Shown here one piece after another: positions 1 through 6,431 of a DNA stretch of 13,640 nucleotides. The notes under the pieces are model-generated. The model was not told the origin of the DNA and searched no databases. It worked only from the letters and a program-made list of their open reading frames with translations. The position numbers and the translations under genes were made by a program. Every line of letters begins with the position of its first letter. Positions within the stretch are counted from its first letter, which is position 1. This DNA comes from Haloferacaceae archaeon. GTDB lineage: Archaea; Halobacteriota; Halobacteria; Halobacteriales; Haloferacaceae. The stretch covers positions 1 to 13,640 of the forward strand of contig PWFE01000078.1 in assembly GCA_003554115.1 (NCBI GenBank). The letters run 5' to 3'.

Positions 1-121
1 ACTCATAGGGTTACTGAGATTCGGTGCGGTAACCGCCTTGGAAGCGTCCGCCCCACAGAGGCCTGCCGAGCCTCGTACCTGGGTTATGCGGAGATCGCGG
101 GTTCGGAGCCCGCCCCGGCCA
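1..121 (+). tRNA. elongator tRNA-Met (CAT), 3' part, intron-containing
   Basis: The window opens inside the anticodon arm. Bases 1-7 read as A31 plus loop positions 32-37, with anticodon CAT at 4-6. After an intron the second exon (86-121) gives position 38 (A86), the 3' anticodon stem TGCGG (87-91), variable loop AGATC (92-96), T-stem GCGGG (97-101), T-loop TTCGGAG (102-108), T-stem CCCGC (109-113), acceptor strand CCCGGCC (114-120) and discriminator A (121). CCA is not encoded. The D-arm and 5' acceptor strand lie left of the window. An intron in elongator tRNA-Met is known in haloarchaea. A CAT anticodon could also belong to initiator tRNA or tRNA-Ile2, but the intron favours the elongator. 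Confidence 0.9.
8..85 (+). other. tRNA-Met intron with bulge-helix-bulge splice motif
   Basis: A canonical archaeal bulge-helix-bulge can be drawn. The 4-bp central helix pairs exon bases CTCA (2-5) with intron TGGG (80-83), including one G-T pair. The 5' bulge is TA/G (6-8) and the 3' bulge TT/A (84-86), each cut after its second base by the tRNA splicing endonuclease (EndA). Just inside, GG plus T (9-11) pairs with ACC (77-79), and pairing continues towards 14/75. This gives a 78-nt intron between tRNA positions 37 and 38. Confidence 0.85.
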
Positions 122-124
122 TGA

Positions 125-128
125 TTTT
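125..128 (+). terminator. T-run after tRNA-Met
   Basis: A TTTT run begins four bases after the mature tRNA 3' end. Short T-tracts are the usual archaeal termination signal, so this probably ends the tRNA transcript. Confidence 0.4.
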
Positions 129-203
129 ACACACAACGAGCGACAGCAAAAACTCAACGCGCAGACTACTGTCGACCCTAGAATCCGAGAAAGAGTATAT
201 GAA

Positions 204-215
204 CTATATATAATT
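204..215 (+). promoter_or_regulatory. orphan TATA element in the 122-301 intergenic region
   Basis: CTATATATAATT is a near-ideal archaeal TATA box but no annotated gene follows it. Reading rightwards, an ATG at 231 lies at leaderless distance and opens only a 13-codon frame (231-272, MNRRPSTSCQIDL). Reading leftwards it would transcribe towards the tRNA-Met 3' end on the minus strand. It may drive a small RNA or tiny peptide. The rest of 122-301 holds two adjacent GTCGAC sites (238-250) and nothing else recognised. Confidence 0.35.
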
Positions 216-301
216 AGTTGGTGATTACGTATGAACCGTCGACCGTCGACCAGCTGCCAGATTGACTTGTAGACTTCTCAGGCGAGGGGTAGCCTAACTG
301 C

Positions 302-487
302 TCAGACTGCGCGGCCGTCTTCGCTGACACCGAACAGATAGGTGCCGACAGTCAACAGGAGTGCAGCAGCCACCAGCGAAGCGAGCACAAGTGGGCTCGA
401 ACCGGGCATCACACCGGGAATAAAAAGCAGTGTGCCGACGATCATCAGTCCGACACCAACCGCCGCTTGATTCGGTACGTGTACCAT
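302..487 (-). CDS. small two-helix membrane protein, unknown function
   Basis: A 61-residue protein beginning MVHVPNQAAVGVG. Residues about 8-28 and 33-53 are strongly hydrophobic and would form two membrane helices joined by a short Gly/Pro-containing turn (PGVMPGSSP). The C-terminus is short and polar (SEDGRAV). I do not recognise the family; small two-helix proteins of this kind are common in haloarchaeal genomes. An alternative overlapping frame at 294-497 is rich in Cys, Arg and His and is not credible as a haloarchaeal protein. Upstream, a weak TATA-like stretch lies near 509-514, at the leaderless distance. It is probably a single-gene transcript. Confidence 0.65.
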   Translation of the reverse strand: MVHVPNQAAVGVGLMIVGTLLFIPGVMPGSSPLVLASLVAAALLLTVGTYLFGVSEDGRAV

Positions 488-548
488 ACACTATCAACTG
501 AACTAACTACTATTGAGCTTTCTCCTTCAGATTCTTCTGAGACTCCGG

Positions 549-1139
549 TTAGTCGTCGACAATCGATGCAGGTGGGTTCTTCTCGCCGGCGGGGACGACC
601 ACCTCAAGCCAGTTTTCTTCCGGGGGAAGTGGACACGCAAACGTCTCAGTGTAGGCACAAAACGGATTGTAGGCGAGATTGAAATCCAGCGTGACGACAT
701 CGCCGTTGATTAGCTCCGTGTCGGGTTCCATCTCCATATATCGGCCGCGATGGTAGGTTTGTTGGCCGGTTGTTTTATCGCGGAACGGAATGAAGATCGT
801 CCGACTTTCGGCTGATTCCTGGCGATAGCCCGCCATCTGGATTCGTTCACCCCGGAGTTCGAACTCGAAAATCACCGACCGGAGATACCGAATCGGCGCA
901 CCTGCAGTCACATCCAACTCGATTGGGTTTGGGTTACCGTACACACGCACGCGAGCGGGCACTCGAAACTGGGGGTCAGGCTCGAAGTAGGCCAATCCCT
1001 CGAACTCCTCGCGGTACTCCGGTTTGATCGGTGACTGAGGATGATCGATGAAAAACTGGTCTTTGTCCGCTCGCATCTGTTCGACCTCGGCTCGCCAGCG
1101 GTCGACGTCTTCGGGCCGCTCGTGGTCTGTGTCTGTCAT
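549..1139 (-). CDS. DUF1684 family protein
   Basis: A 196-residue cytoplasmic protein starting MTDTDHERPEDVDRWR. Family landmarks of DUF1684 appear in order: an N-terminal helix ending in the DQFF segment (27-30), a FEGLAYFEPD strand (46-55), FIPFRDKTTGQQTY (116-129), GRYMEMEP (132-139), LDFNLAYNPFCAY (151-163), CPLPPEEN (169-176) and the closing AGEK (184-187). The family is widespread in bacteria and haloarchaea, and no reaction has been established that I know of. The conserved Asp/Asn/Tyr/Cys cluster near 151-170 could be a ligand or active site (inference). The frame extends upstream to a GTG at 1199, but those 20 residues are Cys-rich and atypical, so the ATG at 1139 is preferred. It lies 62 bases beyond a small membrane gene and probably has its own promoter. 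Confidence 0.88.
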   Translation of the reverse strand: MTDTDHERPEDVDRWRAEVEQMRADKDQFFIDHPQSPIKPEYREEFEGLAYFEPDPQFRVPARVRVYGNPNPIELDVTAGAPIRYLRSVIFEFELRGERIQMAGYRQESAESRTIFIPFRDKTTGQQTYHRGRYMEMEPDTELINGDVVTLDFNLAYNPFCAYTETFACPLPPEENWLEVVVPAGEKNPPASIVDD

Positions 1140-1213
1140 TGGAGCCACTGTGAGCCGAACGAACCTAACCCCATTGAAACAGCACGAAACCGACAGCACC
1201 GACAGGCCAAGCG

Positions 1214-1450
1214 TTACCGGCGATACGAGTGACCGACAACCAAGGCGACGGCGTTGATCACCAACAGCAACACGAACATTTCGAGGGTAAGCTCGATCAT
1301 TTCGAGTGTAAACAGCGGCAGATAGCCAAACGGGAGTGCGATTGCTGTCCAGAACGCCAGCCCTCGGGCTGACCGCAGTAGGTGTCTACTGGATACTGAA
1401 AGCCACGCTGTCAAGCGGCTCAAACGGCTCAACCAAGGGGGTAACGACAT
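1214..1450 (-). CDS. small membrane protein, unknown function
   Basis: A 78-residue protein starting MSLPPWLSRLSRL. The first 30 residues form a basic, amphipathic-looking segment rich in Arg/Ser, followed by two hydrophobic helices at about 31-49 and 53-73, ending in a positively charged tail (GHSYRR). No family is recognised. An upstream ATG at 1471 exists, but a clear TATA box at 1487-1493 puts the expected transcript start near 1465, downstream of that codon, so the start at 1450 is chosen. The gene follows the same direction as the DUF1684 gene, 74 bases ahead of it. Confidence 0.6.
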   Translation of the reverse strand: MSLPPWLSRLSRLTAWLSVSSRHLLRSARGLAFWTAIALPFGYLPLFTLEMIELTLEMFVLLLVINAVALVVGHSYRR

Positions 1451-1486
1451 CTGTGGGACCACCGATTTCAAAACTGTCTGCAGGCG

Positions 1487-1493
1487 ATATATA
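1487..1493 (-). promoter_or_regulatory. TATA box for the 1214-1450 gene
   Basis: On the minus strand the sequence reads GTATATATC. It is centred about 40 bases upstream of the chosen ATG, which would leave a leader of about 14 bases. Confidence 0.5.
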
Positions 1494-1630
1494 CCCTGTA
1501 GAGCGTTTGCGCTGCTTGTGACCGTTGCACCGGCGTTAGGTGTTTCCTACTGTGCGTATGAGTCAGTATCTGATGACTAATTGTCGCCGAAAACCGAGAG
1601 CGTTTATCCGAGTCGACACCAACGTCAGGT

Positions 1631-1915
1631 ATGGCTACTCTCAATCCGATCGCAAAACGGATTCACAACGTGACACCGAAGCCGGTCCGGCTCACACTGG
1701 ACGATGGCACTGAGGCCGTCTTTCAGCTGTCGTGGACGGAGTTTTTCCAACAGGAGTTTCAAGCCGAGGGTACCCGTGCGGACGACGATGCCGACTACCG
1801 GTTGATCTCCAGCGAAGACAACGCCTCGATTCTGGTCGGCCGCAGCGGTCCCGACGAGGAGGGCTGGTCGATGGTCGGCTCGATTGTCGACGCCGAAGCT
1901 GCAGACCACGAGTAG
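1631..1915 (+). CDS. conserved-looking small acidic protein, unknown function
   Basis: A 94-residue acidic protein, MATLNPIAKRIHNVTPKPVRL and onward. The N-terminal 25 residues are basic, and the rest is rich in Asp/Glu with alternating hydrophobics that suggest beta strands (VRLTLDD, AVFQLSW, ASILVGR, WSMVGSIV). It has no membrane segment and no motif I recognise; the overall composition is typical of soluble haloarchaeal proteins. A TATA-like TTTATCC at 1604-1610 lies about 25 bases before the ATG, so the transcript is leaderless. Upstream, TCAG-TAT-CTGA (1563-1573) is a small palindrome that might be an operator. The gene converges on the pilin gene, with only 15 bases between stops, and a 19-bp palindrome covers the junction. 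Confidence 0.7.
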   Translation: MATLNPIAKRIHNVTPKPVRLTLDDGTEAVFQLSWTEFFQQEFQAEGTRADDDADYRLISSEDNASILVGRSGPDEEGWSMVGSIVDAEAADHE

Positions 1916-1928
1916 GCACAGACTACCG
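1910..1928. repeat. 19-bp palindromic repeat, copy A (divergent copy)
   Basis: GAGTAG-GCACAGA-CTACCG spans the stop codon of the 1631-1915 gene and the gap to the convergent pilin gene. Its reverse complement has the centre TCTGTGC, close to TCTGTGA in copy B at 7648. The arms are partly degraded. It may act as a bidirectional terminator hairpin (inference). Confidence 0.5.
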
Positions 1929-1930
1929 AG

Positions 1931-2332
1931 CTACCGTGGCACCGTCGAGCTGCCGATAACGTTCGATGAGCCACCAGATGGGTTGTTCCAGATTACCCGT
2001 ACGCGGTCACCGTCGGTTTCTTTATTATCGACGAGTGTATCACCCGTTCGGAACCGCTCGTCCGACTCAAGGCCGTTCGGATCGGCCAAGCCACTGATTT
2101 CGATCTGACTCGCCGTGAGGGTATCACCGCCGCCGTGGACGATAGTGACGTTCCCATCGCTGTAGCTAAATTCGAAGCTGGCCTGCGGTGCAGTACTCGA
2201 TAGTTGGCTTCCGAAGCCAAGTACGAACGCACCGATAACGGCTGCCAGAATGACGGTGATCGCCACCATCAGAATGACACCAATAACCGGACTGACCGCC
2301 CGTTTGCTGCTGAACAGTGTACTGAGTTGCAT
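1931..2332 (-). CDS. archaeal type IV pilin
   Basis: A 133-residue pilin of the archaeal pilin N-terminal-domain family. The start MQLSTLFSSKR is a short basic leader; a PibD-type prepilin peptidase would cut after R11 in KR/AVSPVIG, releasing a mature subunit that begins AVSPVIGVILMVAITVILAA. Residues 12-42 form the hydrophobic helix that serves as membrane anchor and filament core. The remaining 90 residues are a beta-rich, Ser/Thr/Asp-rich head (for example SFEFSYSDGNVTIVHGG), with the NVT sequon as a possible N-glycosylation site. Use of the ATG at 2332 gives a standard leader; the upstream ATG at 2356 would add eight unneeded residues. The long upstream region (2333-2497) holds AT-rich promoters and repeats. 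Which pilin paralogue this is cannot be told. Confidence 0.9.
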   Translation of the reverse strand: MQLSTLFSSKRAVSPVIGVILMVAITVILAAVIGAFVLGFGSQLSSTAPQASFEFSYSDGNVTIVHGGGDTLTASQIEISGLADPNGLESDERFRTGDTLVDNKETDGDRVRVIWNNPSGGSSNVIGSSTVPR

Positions 2333-2377
2333 TAGTTGACCCCCATGATACGGCACTGTGGGATCGACGGCTTCGAT

Positions 2378-2395
2378 ACAGACGAAACAGTCTGT
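2378..2395. promoter_or_regulatory. inverted repeat ACAGAC-N6-GTCTGT upstream of the pilin
   Basis: Perfect 6-bp arms with spacer GAAACA (2384-2389) lie at the expected transcription start of the pilin gene, 46-63 bases before its ATG. It could be an operator or a 5'-leader hairpin. Confidence 0.35.
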
Positions 2396-2400
2396 CCGCG

Positions 2401-2465
2401 AGTGGTATCAGCGTATTAATATATGTTTGCTGAGAATATAACGATGTATGCGAGCAGTGGTATCA
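2401..2465. repeat. direct repeats AGTGGTATCA flanking the pilin promoter
   Basis: The 10-mer AGTGGTATCA occurs exactly at 2401-2410 and 2456-2465. The AT-rich promoter region lies between the two copies: TATTAATATAT at 2414-2424 and AATATAAC near 2435-2442. The placement suggests binding sites for a regulator of pilin expression (inference). Confidence 0.4.
2414..2424 (-). promoter_or_regulatory. probable TATA box of the pilin gene
   Basis: ATATATTAATA on the minus strand would start transcription near 2393, giving a leader of about 60 bases. A second AT-rich element, GTTATATT, at 2435-2442 is an alternative. Confidence 0.45.
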
Positions 2466-2497
2466 CATGTTTGGATACAAGCCGGCTACAACCCAAT

Positions 2498-2971
2498 TCA
2501 GTAGTGGTTGTTGACCGCTTCGACGAGGTTGAACGCGCAGGTGATCTTTTTTTGAGCCGTCGACAGATGATCGGCTAAAAGGCCCTCAGAGATCCCAAGT
2601 AACTCGGCGGCACTTGCGTGGTCGAGTCCCGAGATCCGACACAGGGCGTAGGCTTCTTCCTGCCGAAGAGTGAGAATTCGGACCTCTTCGAACGAGGCGA
2701 CGTTTCGAAGGAACTCCCCAAGTTTGTTCAGCGACCAGACGGCTCCTTCACGCTCGGTTTGGTGGATGAACTCGCCGACAGTCTGTTTGGATAGCCGGTG
2801 GATTTCAGCCTCCTCAAGTTCGATTTCGGGGGTTGCAGCAACGATGATATCGTTTGTTGGGACATGCCAATATACATCGAGATCGTTCCGGAGGCCAATC
2901 CGTAATGCCCCTTCGAACTCACCGCTCGTTACCCGTCTCGGCGTAGTGAGTTTAGGGCCCCGATCGATCAT
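2498..2971 (-). CDS. helix-turn-helix protein, sigma-70 region 4-like HTH
   Basis: A 157-residue soluble protein starting MIDRGPKLTTPRR. The first about 100 residues are of unknown fold, with LRIGLRNDLDVYWHVPTNDI as a likely beta segment and helices around EFIHQTEREGAVWSLNKLGEFL. The C-terminal third reads LTLRQEEAYALCRISGL, then HASAAELLGISEGLLADHL, a tri-helical HTH like sigma region 4 and the HTH proteins common in haloarchaea; AELLGIS is the turn. It is therefore a probable DNA-binding regulator with an N-terminal sensing or partner domain (inference). The ATG at 2971 is chosen over a TTG at 2977 because the TATA box at 2995-3002 is 28 bases away. It lies upstream of the pilin gene on the same strand, which makes pilin control conceivable but unproven. 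Confidence 0.75.
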   Translation of the reverse strand: MIDRGPKLTTPRRVTSGEFEGALRIGLRNDLDVYWHVPTNDIIVAATPEIELEEAEIHRLSKQTVGEFIHQTEREGAVWSLNKLGEFLRNVASFEEVRILTLRQEEAYALCRISGLDHASAAELLGISEGLLADHLSTAQKKITCAFNLVEAVNNHY

Positions 2972-2994
2972 ACTCAACTGTTGTTTCGACTTCC

Positions 2995-3002
2995 ATTATA
3001 AA
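2995..3002 (-). promoter_or_regulatory. TATA box of the HTH gene
   Basis: TTTATAAT on the minus strand is centred 28 bases upstream of the ATG at 2971, so the transcript should be leaderless. Confidence 0.6.
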
Positions 3003-3022
3003 TATATGGAATACGAGAGTGG

Positions 3023-5272
3023 TTAGTCGTCTTGGGCGTCGACAACGGCCACGCCGGCCAGATTCACGATGTCTTTGACCTCGTCGCCGCGCTGGATGAC
3101 GTGGACCGGTTTGTCCATGCCGACCAACATCGGGCCGATCGCTTCGGCTCCACCAAGCCGCTGGAGCAGTTTGTAGCCAATGTTGCCGGCTTCGAGATTC
3201 GGGAATATCAGCACGTTTGCGGGGCCGTCCAGCGACGAAAAGCCGTACGTTCCCTCCAGAATCTCTTCGACAACGGCAGTGTCGGCCTGCATTTCGCCAT
3301 CGACGGCGAAGTCGACCGACGGATCGTCGTGCAGTTCGGCGACCGCCTGTCGGATCGTGGCCGTCGCGTCGTTCGTGACGCTTCCGAAGTTCGAGTACGA
3401 CAGCATCGCTGCTCGCGGTTCAACGTTGAACCGACGAGCCAACGCCGCGGTATGTTTGGTAACTTCAGCCAGTACGTCCGAATCCGGATTCTGATTAACT
3501 GTCGTATCTGCACAGAACACGACCTGGTTTTTGAACGTCAGTAGATAGACGCCGGCGGCGTAGTTGGCATCTTCAGCGGTGCCGATCACCTGCAATGGTG
3601 GGCGCAACGCCGAGGGATAGTGGTGGGTCAAGCCGGTGAGCATCGCATCAGCATCGCCCGTTTCGACCATCACGCTGCCCAGATAGTTGGTGTCTCGTTC
3701 GATGAGATCTGTCGCCTCGCTCCGGGTGATTCCTTTTCGCTGGCGGAGTTCGTACAGTCGCTCGGCGTACACCTCCAAGCTTCGTTCTGTGGGGTCGACG
3801 ACCTCCGGATCGAACGAGAGGCCGAGGTCGGCGGCAATCCGGCTAATTTCTTTGTGGTCGCCCAGTAGAACCGGTTCGGCAATGCCTTCCTCTTGGAGTT
3901 GGTAGGCAGCCCGAACCATCTTTTCGTCCGTTCCTTCCGCCAGTGCGACCCGTTTGGGATCGCTTTTGGCTTTGTTGAGCACGACCCGCATCATCTCGCG
4001 GGATTTGCCGAGCCGTGCTTCGAGCGTCTCAGCATAGCGCTCCGGCTCAAGTGTCGTTCTGGCAACGCCGCTGTCGATGGCTGCCTCGGCGACCGCGGGG
4101 GCGACCTCAAACAACACACGTGGGTCAAGCGGCTTGGGAATCACGTAGTCAGGGCCAAACTGTAGCGGCTGGTCGCCGTAGGCTTTGACGACCGCATCGG
4201 GAACGTCCTGTTTGGCCAGATCCGCCAGTGCCATAGCTGCGGCGCGTTTCATCTCCTCGTTGATATCGGTCGCCCGCACGTCGAGCGCACCGCGGAAAAT
4301 GAACGGAAAGCCCAAGACGTTGTTGACCATGTTGGGATAATCCGACCGGCCGGTCGCAACGATCACGTCATCGTCGCGGGCAGCTTTCGCGTCCTCGTAC
4401 GTAATCTCCGGGTCGGGGTTTGCCATCGCAAAGATAATTGGGTTGTCGGCCATCGACCGAACCATCTCCTGTGAGACGATGCCGCCAACCGAAAGGCCGA
4501 CAAAGACGTCCGCTCCCGTAAGGGCATCCGCAAGGTCCCCACCGTCGACGTCCCGGGCGAACTGCTGTTTGTACTCGTTGAGTTCGGCAGCTCTGTCGGT
4601 CGTAATAATTCCTGACGAGTCACACATCGTGATTCGGTCGGGGTCAGCACCAAGCGAAACGTAGAATTGGGCGGTCGCAATCGCCGAAGCACCCGCACCT
4701 GAGAAGACGATGTCAAGTTCGCCAAGTGGTTTGTCAGTGAGCTCAGCAGCGTTCAGTAGCGCGGCCCCCGAGATGATCGCCGTGCCGTGTTGATCATCGT
4801 GGAAGACGGGAATATCCAGCCGATCGCCGAGTCGACGTTCGAGATCGAAGCATTCGGGGGCTTTGATATCTTCGAGGTTGATTCCGCCGAACGTCGGCTC
4901 CATGGCGGCAATCGTCTCGACAAGCGCGTCGACGTCGTCAAGAGCCAACTCGATATCGAAGACATCGATATCCGCAAACCGCTTGAAAAGCACGCCCTTT
5001 CCCTCCATAACGGGTTTCGAGGCTTGAGCCCCGATCGAACCGAGCCCGAGGACCGCCGTGCCGTTTGAGACGACACCGACGAGATTTGATTTGGCCGTAT
5101 ACTTGTAGGCGTCCTCAGGGTTCGCATCGATATCCCGACACGGCGCGGCGACACCCGGTGAGTAGGCGAGACTCAGATCACGCTGGGTGTTGGTCGGTTT
5201 CGTCGTGGCGATTTCGATCTTCCCCGGCGGCTCACGCTCGTGATACTCACGTGCGTCATCATCAAGTCCCAT
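3023..5272 (-). CDS. maeB: malic enzyme with C-terminal phosphotransacetylase-like domain (MaeB type)
   Basis: A 749-residue fusion, the size of bacterial MaeB enzymes, that oxidatively decarboxylates malate to pyruvate with reduction of NAD(P)+, in the cytoplasm. The malic N-domain covers about residues 15-150: SLAYSPG with catalytic Tyr37, EGKGVLFK with catalytic Lys92, and [11 protein letters not shown] with metal-binding Glu134/Asp135. HDDQHGTA (158-165) supplies the third metal Asp. The Rossmann domain follows (about 160-400) with SGAGASA (191-197) and FAMANPDPE. Residues about 425-745 form the PTA-like domain, which in MaeB enzymes is regulatory and not a transacetylase. Conserved catalytic residues appear intact, so activity is expected; NADP rather than NAD is inferred from the family. 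The ATG lies about 25 bases from a TATA box. The transcript is probably monocistronic. Confidence 0.95.
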   Translation of the reverse strand: MGLDDDAREYHEREPPGKIEIATTKPTNTQRDLSLAYSPGVAAPCRDIDANPEDAYKYTAKSNLVGVVSNGTAVLGLGSIGAQASKPVMEGKGVLFKRFADIDVFDIELALDDVDALVETIAAMEPTFGGINLEDIKAPECFDLERRLGDRLDIPVFHDDQHGTAIISGAALLNAAELTDKPLGELDIVFSGAGASAIATAQFYVSLGADPDRITMCDSSGIITTDRAAELNEYKQQFARDVDGGDLADALTGADVFVGLSVGGIVSQEMVRSMADNPIIFAMANPDPEITYEDAKAARDDDVIVATGRSDYPNMVNNVLGFPFIFRGALDVRATDINEEMKRAAAMALADLAKQDVPDAVVKAYGDQPLQFGPDYVIPKPLDPRVLFEVAPAVAEAAIDSGVARTTLEPERYAETLEARLGKSREMMRVVLNKAKSDPKRVALAEGTDEKMVRAAYQLQEEGIAEPVLLGDHKEISRIAADLGLSFDPEVVDPTERSLEVYAERLYELRQRKGITRSEATDLIERDTNYLGSVMVETGDADAMLTGLTHHYPSALRPPLQVIGTAEDANYAAGVYLLTFKNQVVFCADTTVNQNPDSDVLAEVTKHTAALARRFNVEPRAAMLSYSNFGSVTNDATATIRQAVAELHDDPSVDFAVDGEMQADTAVVEEILEGTYGFSSLDGPANVLIFPNLEAGNIGYKLLQRLGGAEAIGPMLVGMDKPVHVIQRGDEVKDIVNLAGVAVVDAQDD

Positions 5273-5292
5273 ACAAATCGGTGCGTTGGTCA

Positions 5293-5302
5293 GTTAAAAA
5301 AG
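5293..5302 (-). promoter_or_regulatory. TATA box of maeB
   Basis: CTTTTTTAAC on the minus strand is centred 25 bases from the ATG at 5272. It lies in the 53-base gap after the membrane-protein gene, so maeB has its own leaderless promoter. Confidence 0.55.
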
Positions 5303-5325
5303 GTATGTATGCATCAGCTTTCAAC

Positions 5326-6372
5326 TCAGGCGGACGTCGACGGACGACCGCCGGAGGACTCGTCGGCGTCGGCGCTGTGAGCAAGCAACTGGAACGGATC
5401 GGCAGCGGATTCGAGCACCGAGACCTCGTAGCTGATAACGTAGGTAAGAACGAGAATCCCCACCGGGAGGTAGACAAGGGCTGCGAGAACCACACTCAAC
5501 ACGACGATCCCACCGAGTGCGACCACCCCAGCCGTTGAGGCGACGGCAGCACCCACGCTACCGAAGACGCCAAAAACGACCAGCACGCCGAACAGCGCGG
5601 CGACGGTGCCGATGATTCCGAACACAAGCGCGCCGATAATCGACTGGCCGATGCCGATAGCCAACAGCAACAGGAAATGGACGACAATGTAGACGAGAAA
5701 CTGGAGCGGTTGGCTTCGGACGACCGGCCAGAACTGCCGCCAGCCGTCACGGACGCCACAGTCCGAGACGACCATCAGCGGCACGACGAACTCGTCTGTT
5801 CCTCTAAGTATCAGCACATACAGGACGCCCGCGACGACGACTGCAATGCCACCGAACACGCTCGCGGCGAACATTCCGGCGTCGCCAAACGAGTCGACAC
5901 CGCCGACCCACAGCAGCACACCGACACCGACAAATGGGGCCGCGAACCCGATGCCGACGAGCAGTTTAAAGCCAACCAACCGGACGGCTTGGCCTACGCG
6001 TCGACGCGCTGGCTCGCGGAGCCGAACGCGCTGGGTACGGAGTGCATCATAAAAGACGAATCGGAGCGTTTCGGAGACGATTGCCAGTGCGAGTCCGATG
6101 AGAATCGCAGCCGTGAGGACCGCTCCAACGACCCACAGGTCGACTGGGAGAGCAGCCACGAACTGCTCGACAGAAGCCTCCTCGGCTGCATCAGGTGGAA
6201 TATTCGCCGGCATGCTGAGCAGATTTACACCGGACGAAACACCGCCGCCGCTCGCACCGACAAAGATCGTTATAACTGCGAGTTTGAGCCATGCGCGGAG
6301 TTCGACGGGGAACAGAAACGAACGGGTCGCATCGATGGCGTCGTCGACGCTTTCGATTGCATACCAAGACAT
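5326..6372 (-). CDS. haloarchaeal multi-pass membrane protein (DUF7544-like)
   Basis: A 348-residue integral membrane protein starting MSWYAIESVDDAIDATRSFLF. The conserved-looking N-terminus, AIDATRSFLFP followed by LRAWLKLAVI, precedes a first helix (about 29-52). Further helices fall at about 77-100, 133-157, 163-190 and three or four between 220 and 315, giving seven or eight in all. Basic loops follow helix 2 (RTQRVRLREPARRRVG). The C-terminal 30 residues are soluble and polar. The pattern fits an uncharacterised haloarchaeal membrane family that I believe is DUF7544, but I could not search. No transporter signature or catalytic motif is visible. A large open frame on the opposite strand is a codon-bias shadow. 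TATA-like TATTTTTT lies 25 bases upstream of the ATG. Confidence 0.85.
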   Translation of the reverse strand: MSWYAIESVDDAIDATRSFLFPVELRAWLKLAVITIFVGASGGGVSSGVNLLSMPANIPPDAAEEASVEQFVAALPVDLWVVGAVLTAAILIGLALAIVSETLRFVFYDALRTQRVRLREPARRRVGQAVRLVGFKLLVGIGFAAPFVGVGVLLWVGGVDSFGDAGMFAASVFGGIAVVVAGVLYVLILRGTDEFVVPLMVVSDCGVRDGWRQFWPVVRSQPLQFLVYIVVHFLLLLAIGIGQSIIGALVFGIIGTVAALFGVLVVFGVFGSVGAAVASTAGVVALGGIVVLSVVLAALVYLPVGILVLTYVISYEVSVLESAADPFQLLAHSADADESSGGRPSTSA

Positions 6373-6392
6373 ACTCCCTGCTTCTGGTCAAC

Positions 6393-6403
6393 GAAAAAAT
6401 AGG
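6393..6403 (-). promoter_or_regulatory. TATA box of the 5326-6372 membrane-protein gene
   Basis: CCTATTTTTTC on the minus strand is centred about 25 bases upstream of the ATG at 6372. Confidence 0.5.
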
Positions 6404-6431
6404 TTGCTGGTTTGGCCCGGCAAACGGCCAC

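Noticed and set aside
294..497. 67-codon frame overlapping the small membrane gene
   Set aside because: It is Cys/Arg-rich and lacks the hydrophobic pattern; the 302-487 frame is far more protein-like.
3032..5068. Several plus-strand frames of 80-170 codons
   Set aside because: All are antisense shadows inside the malic enzyme gene, whose catalytic motifs are intact.
5677..6402. 241-codon open frame on the plus strand
   Set aside because: It is fully antisense to the well-supported membrane-protein gene at 5326-6372, has no promoter, and its low-complexity polar content is what haloarchaeal codon bias yields on the opposite strand.
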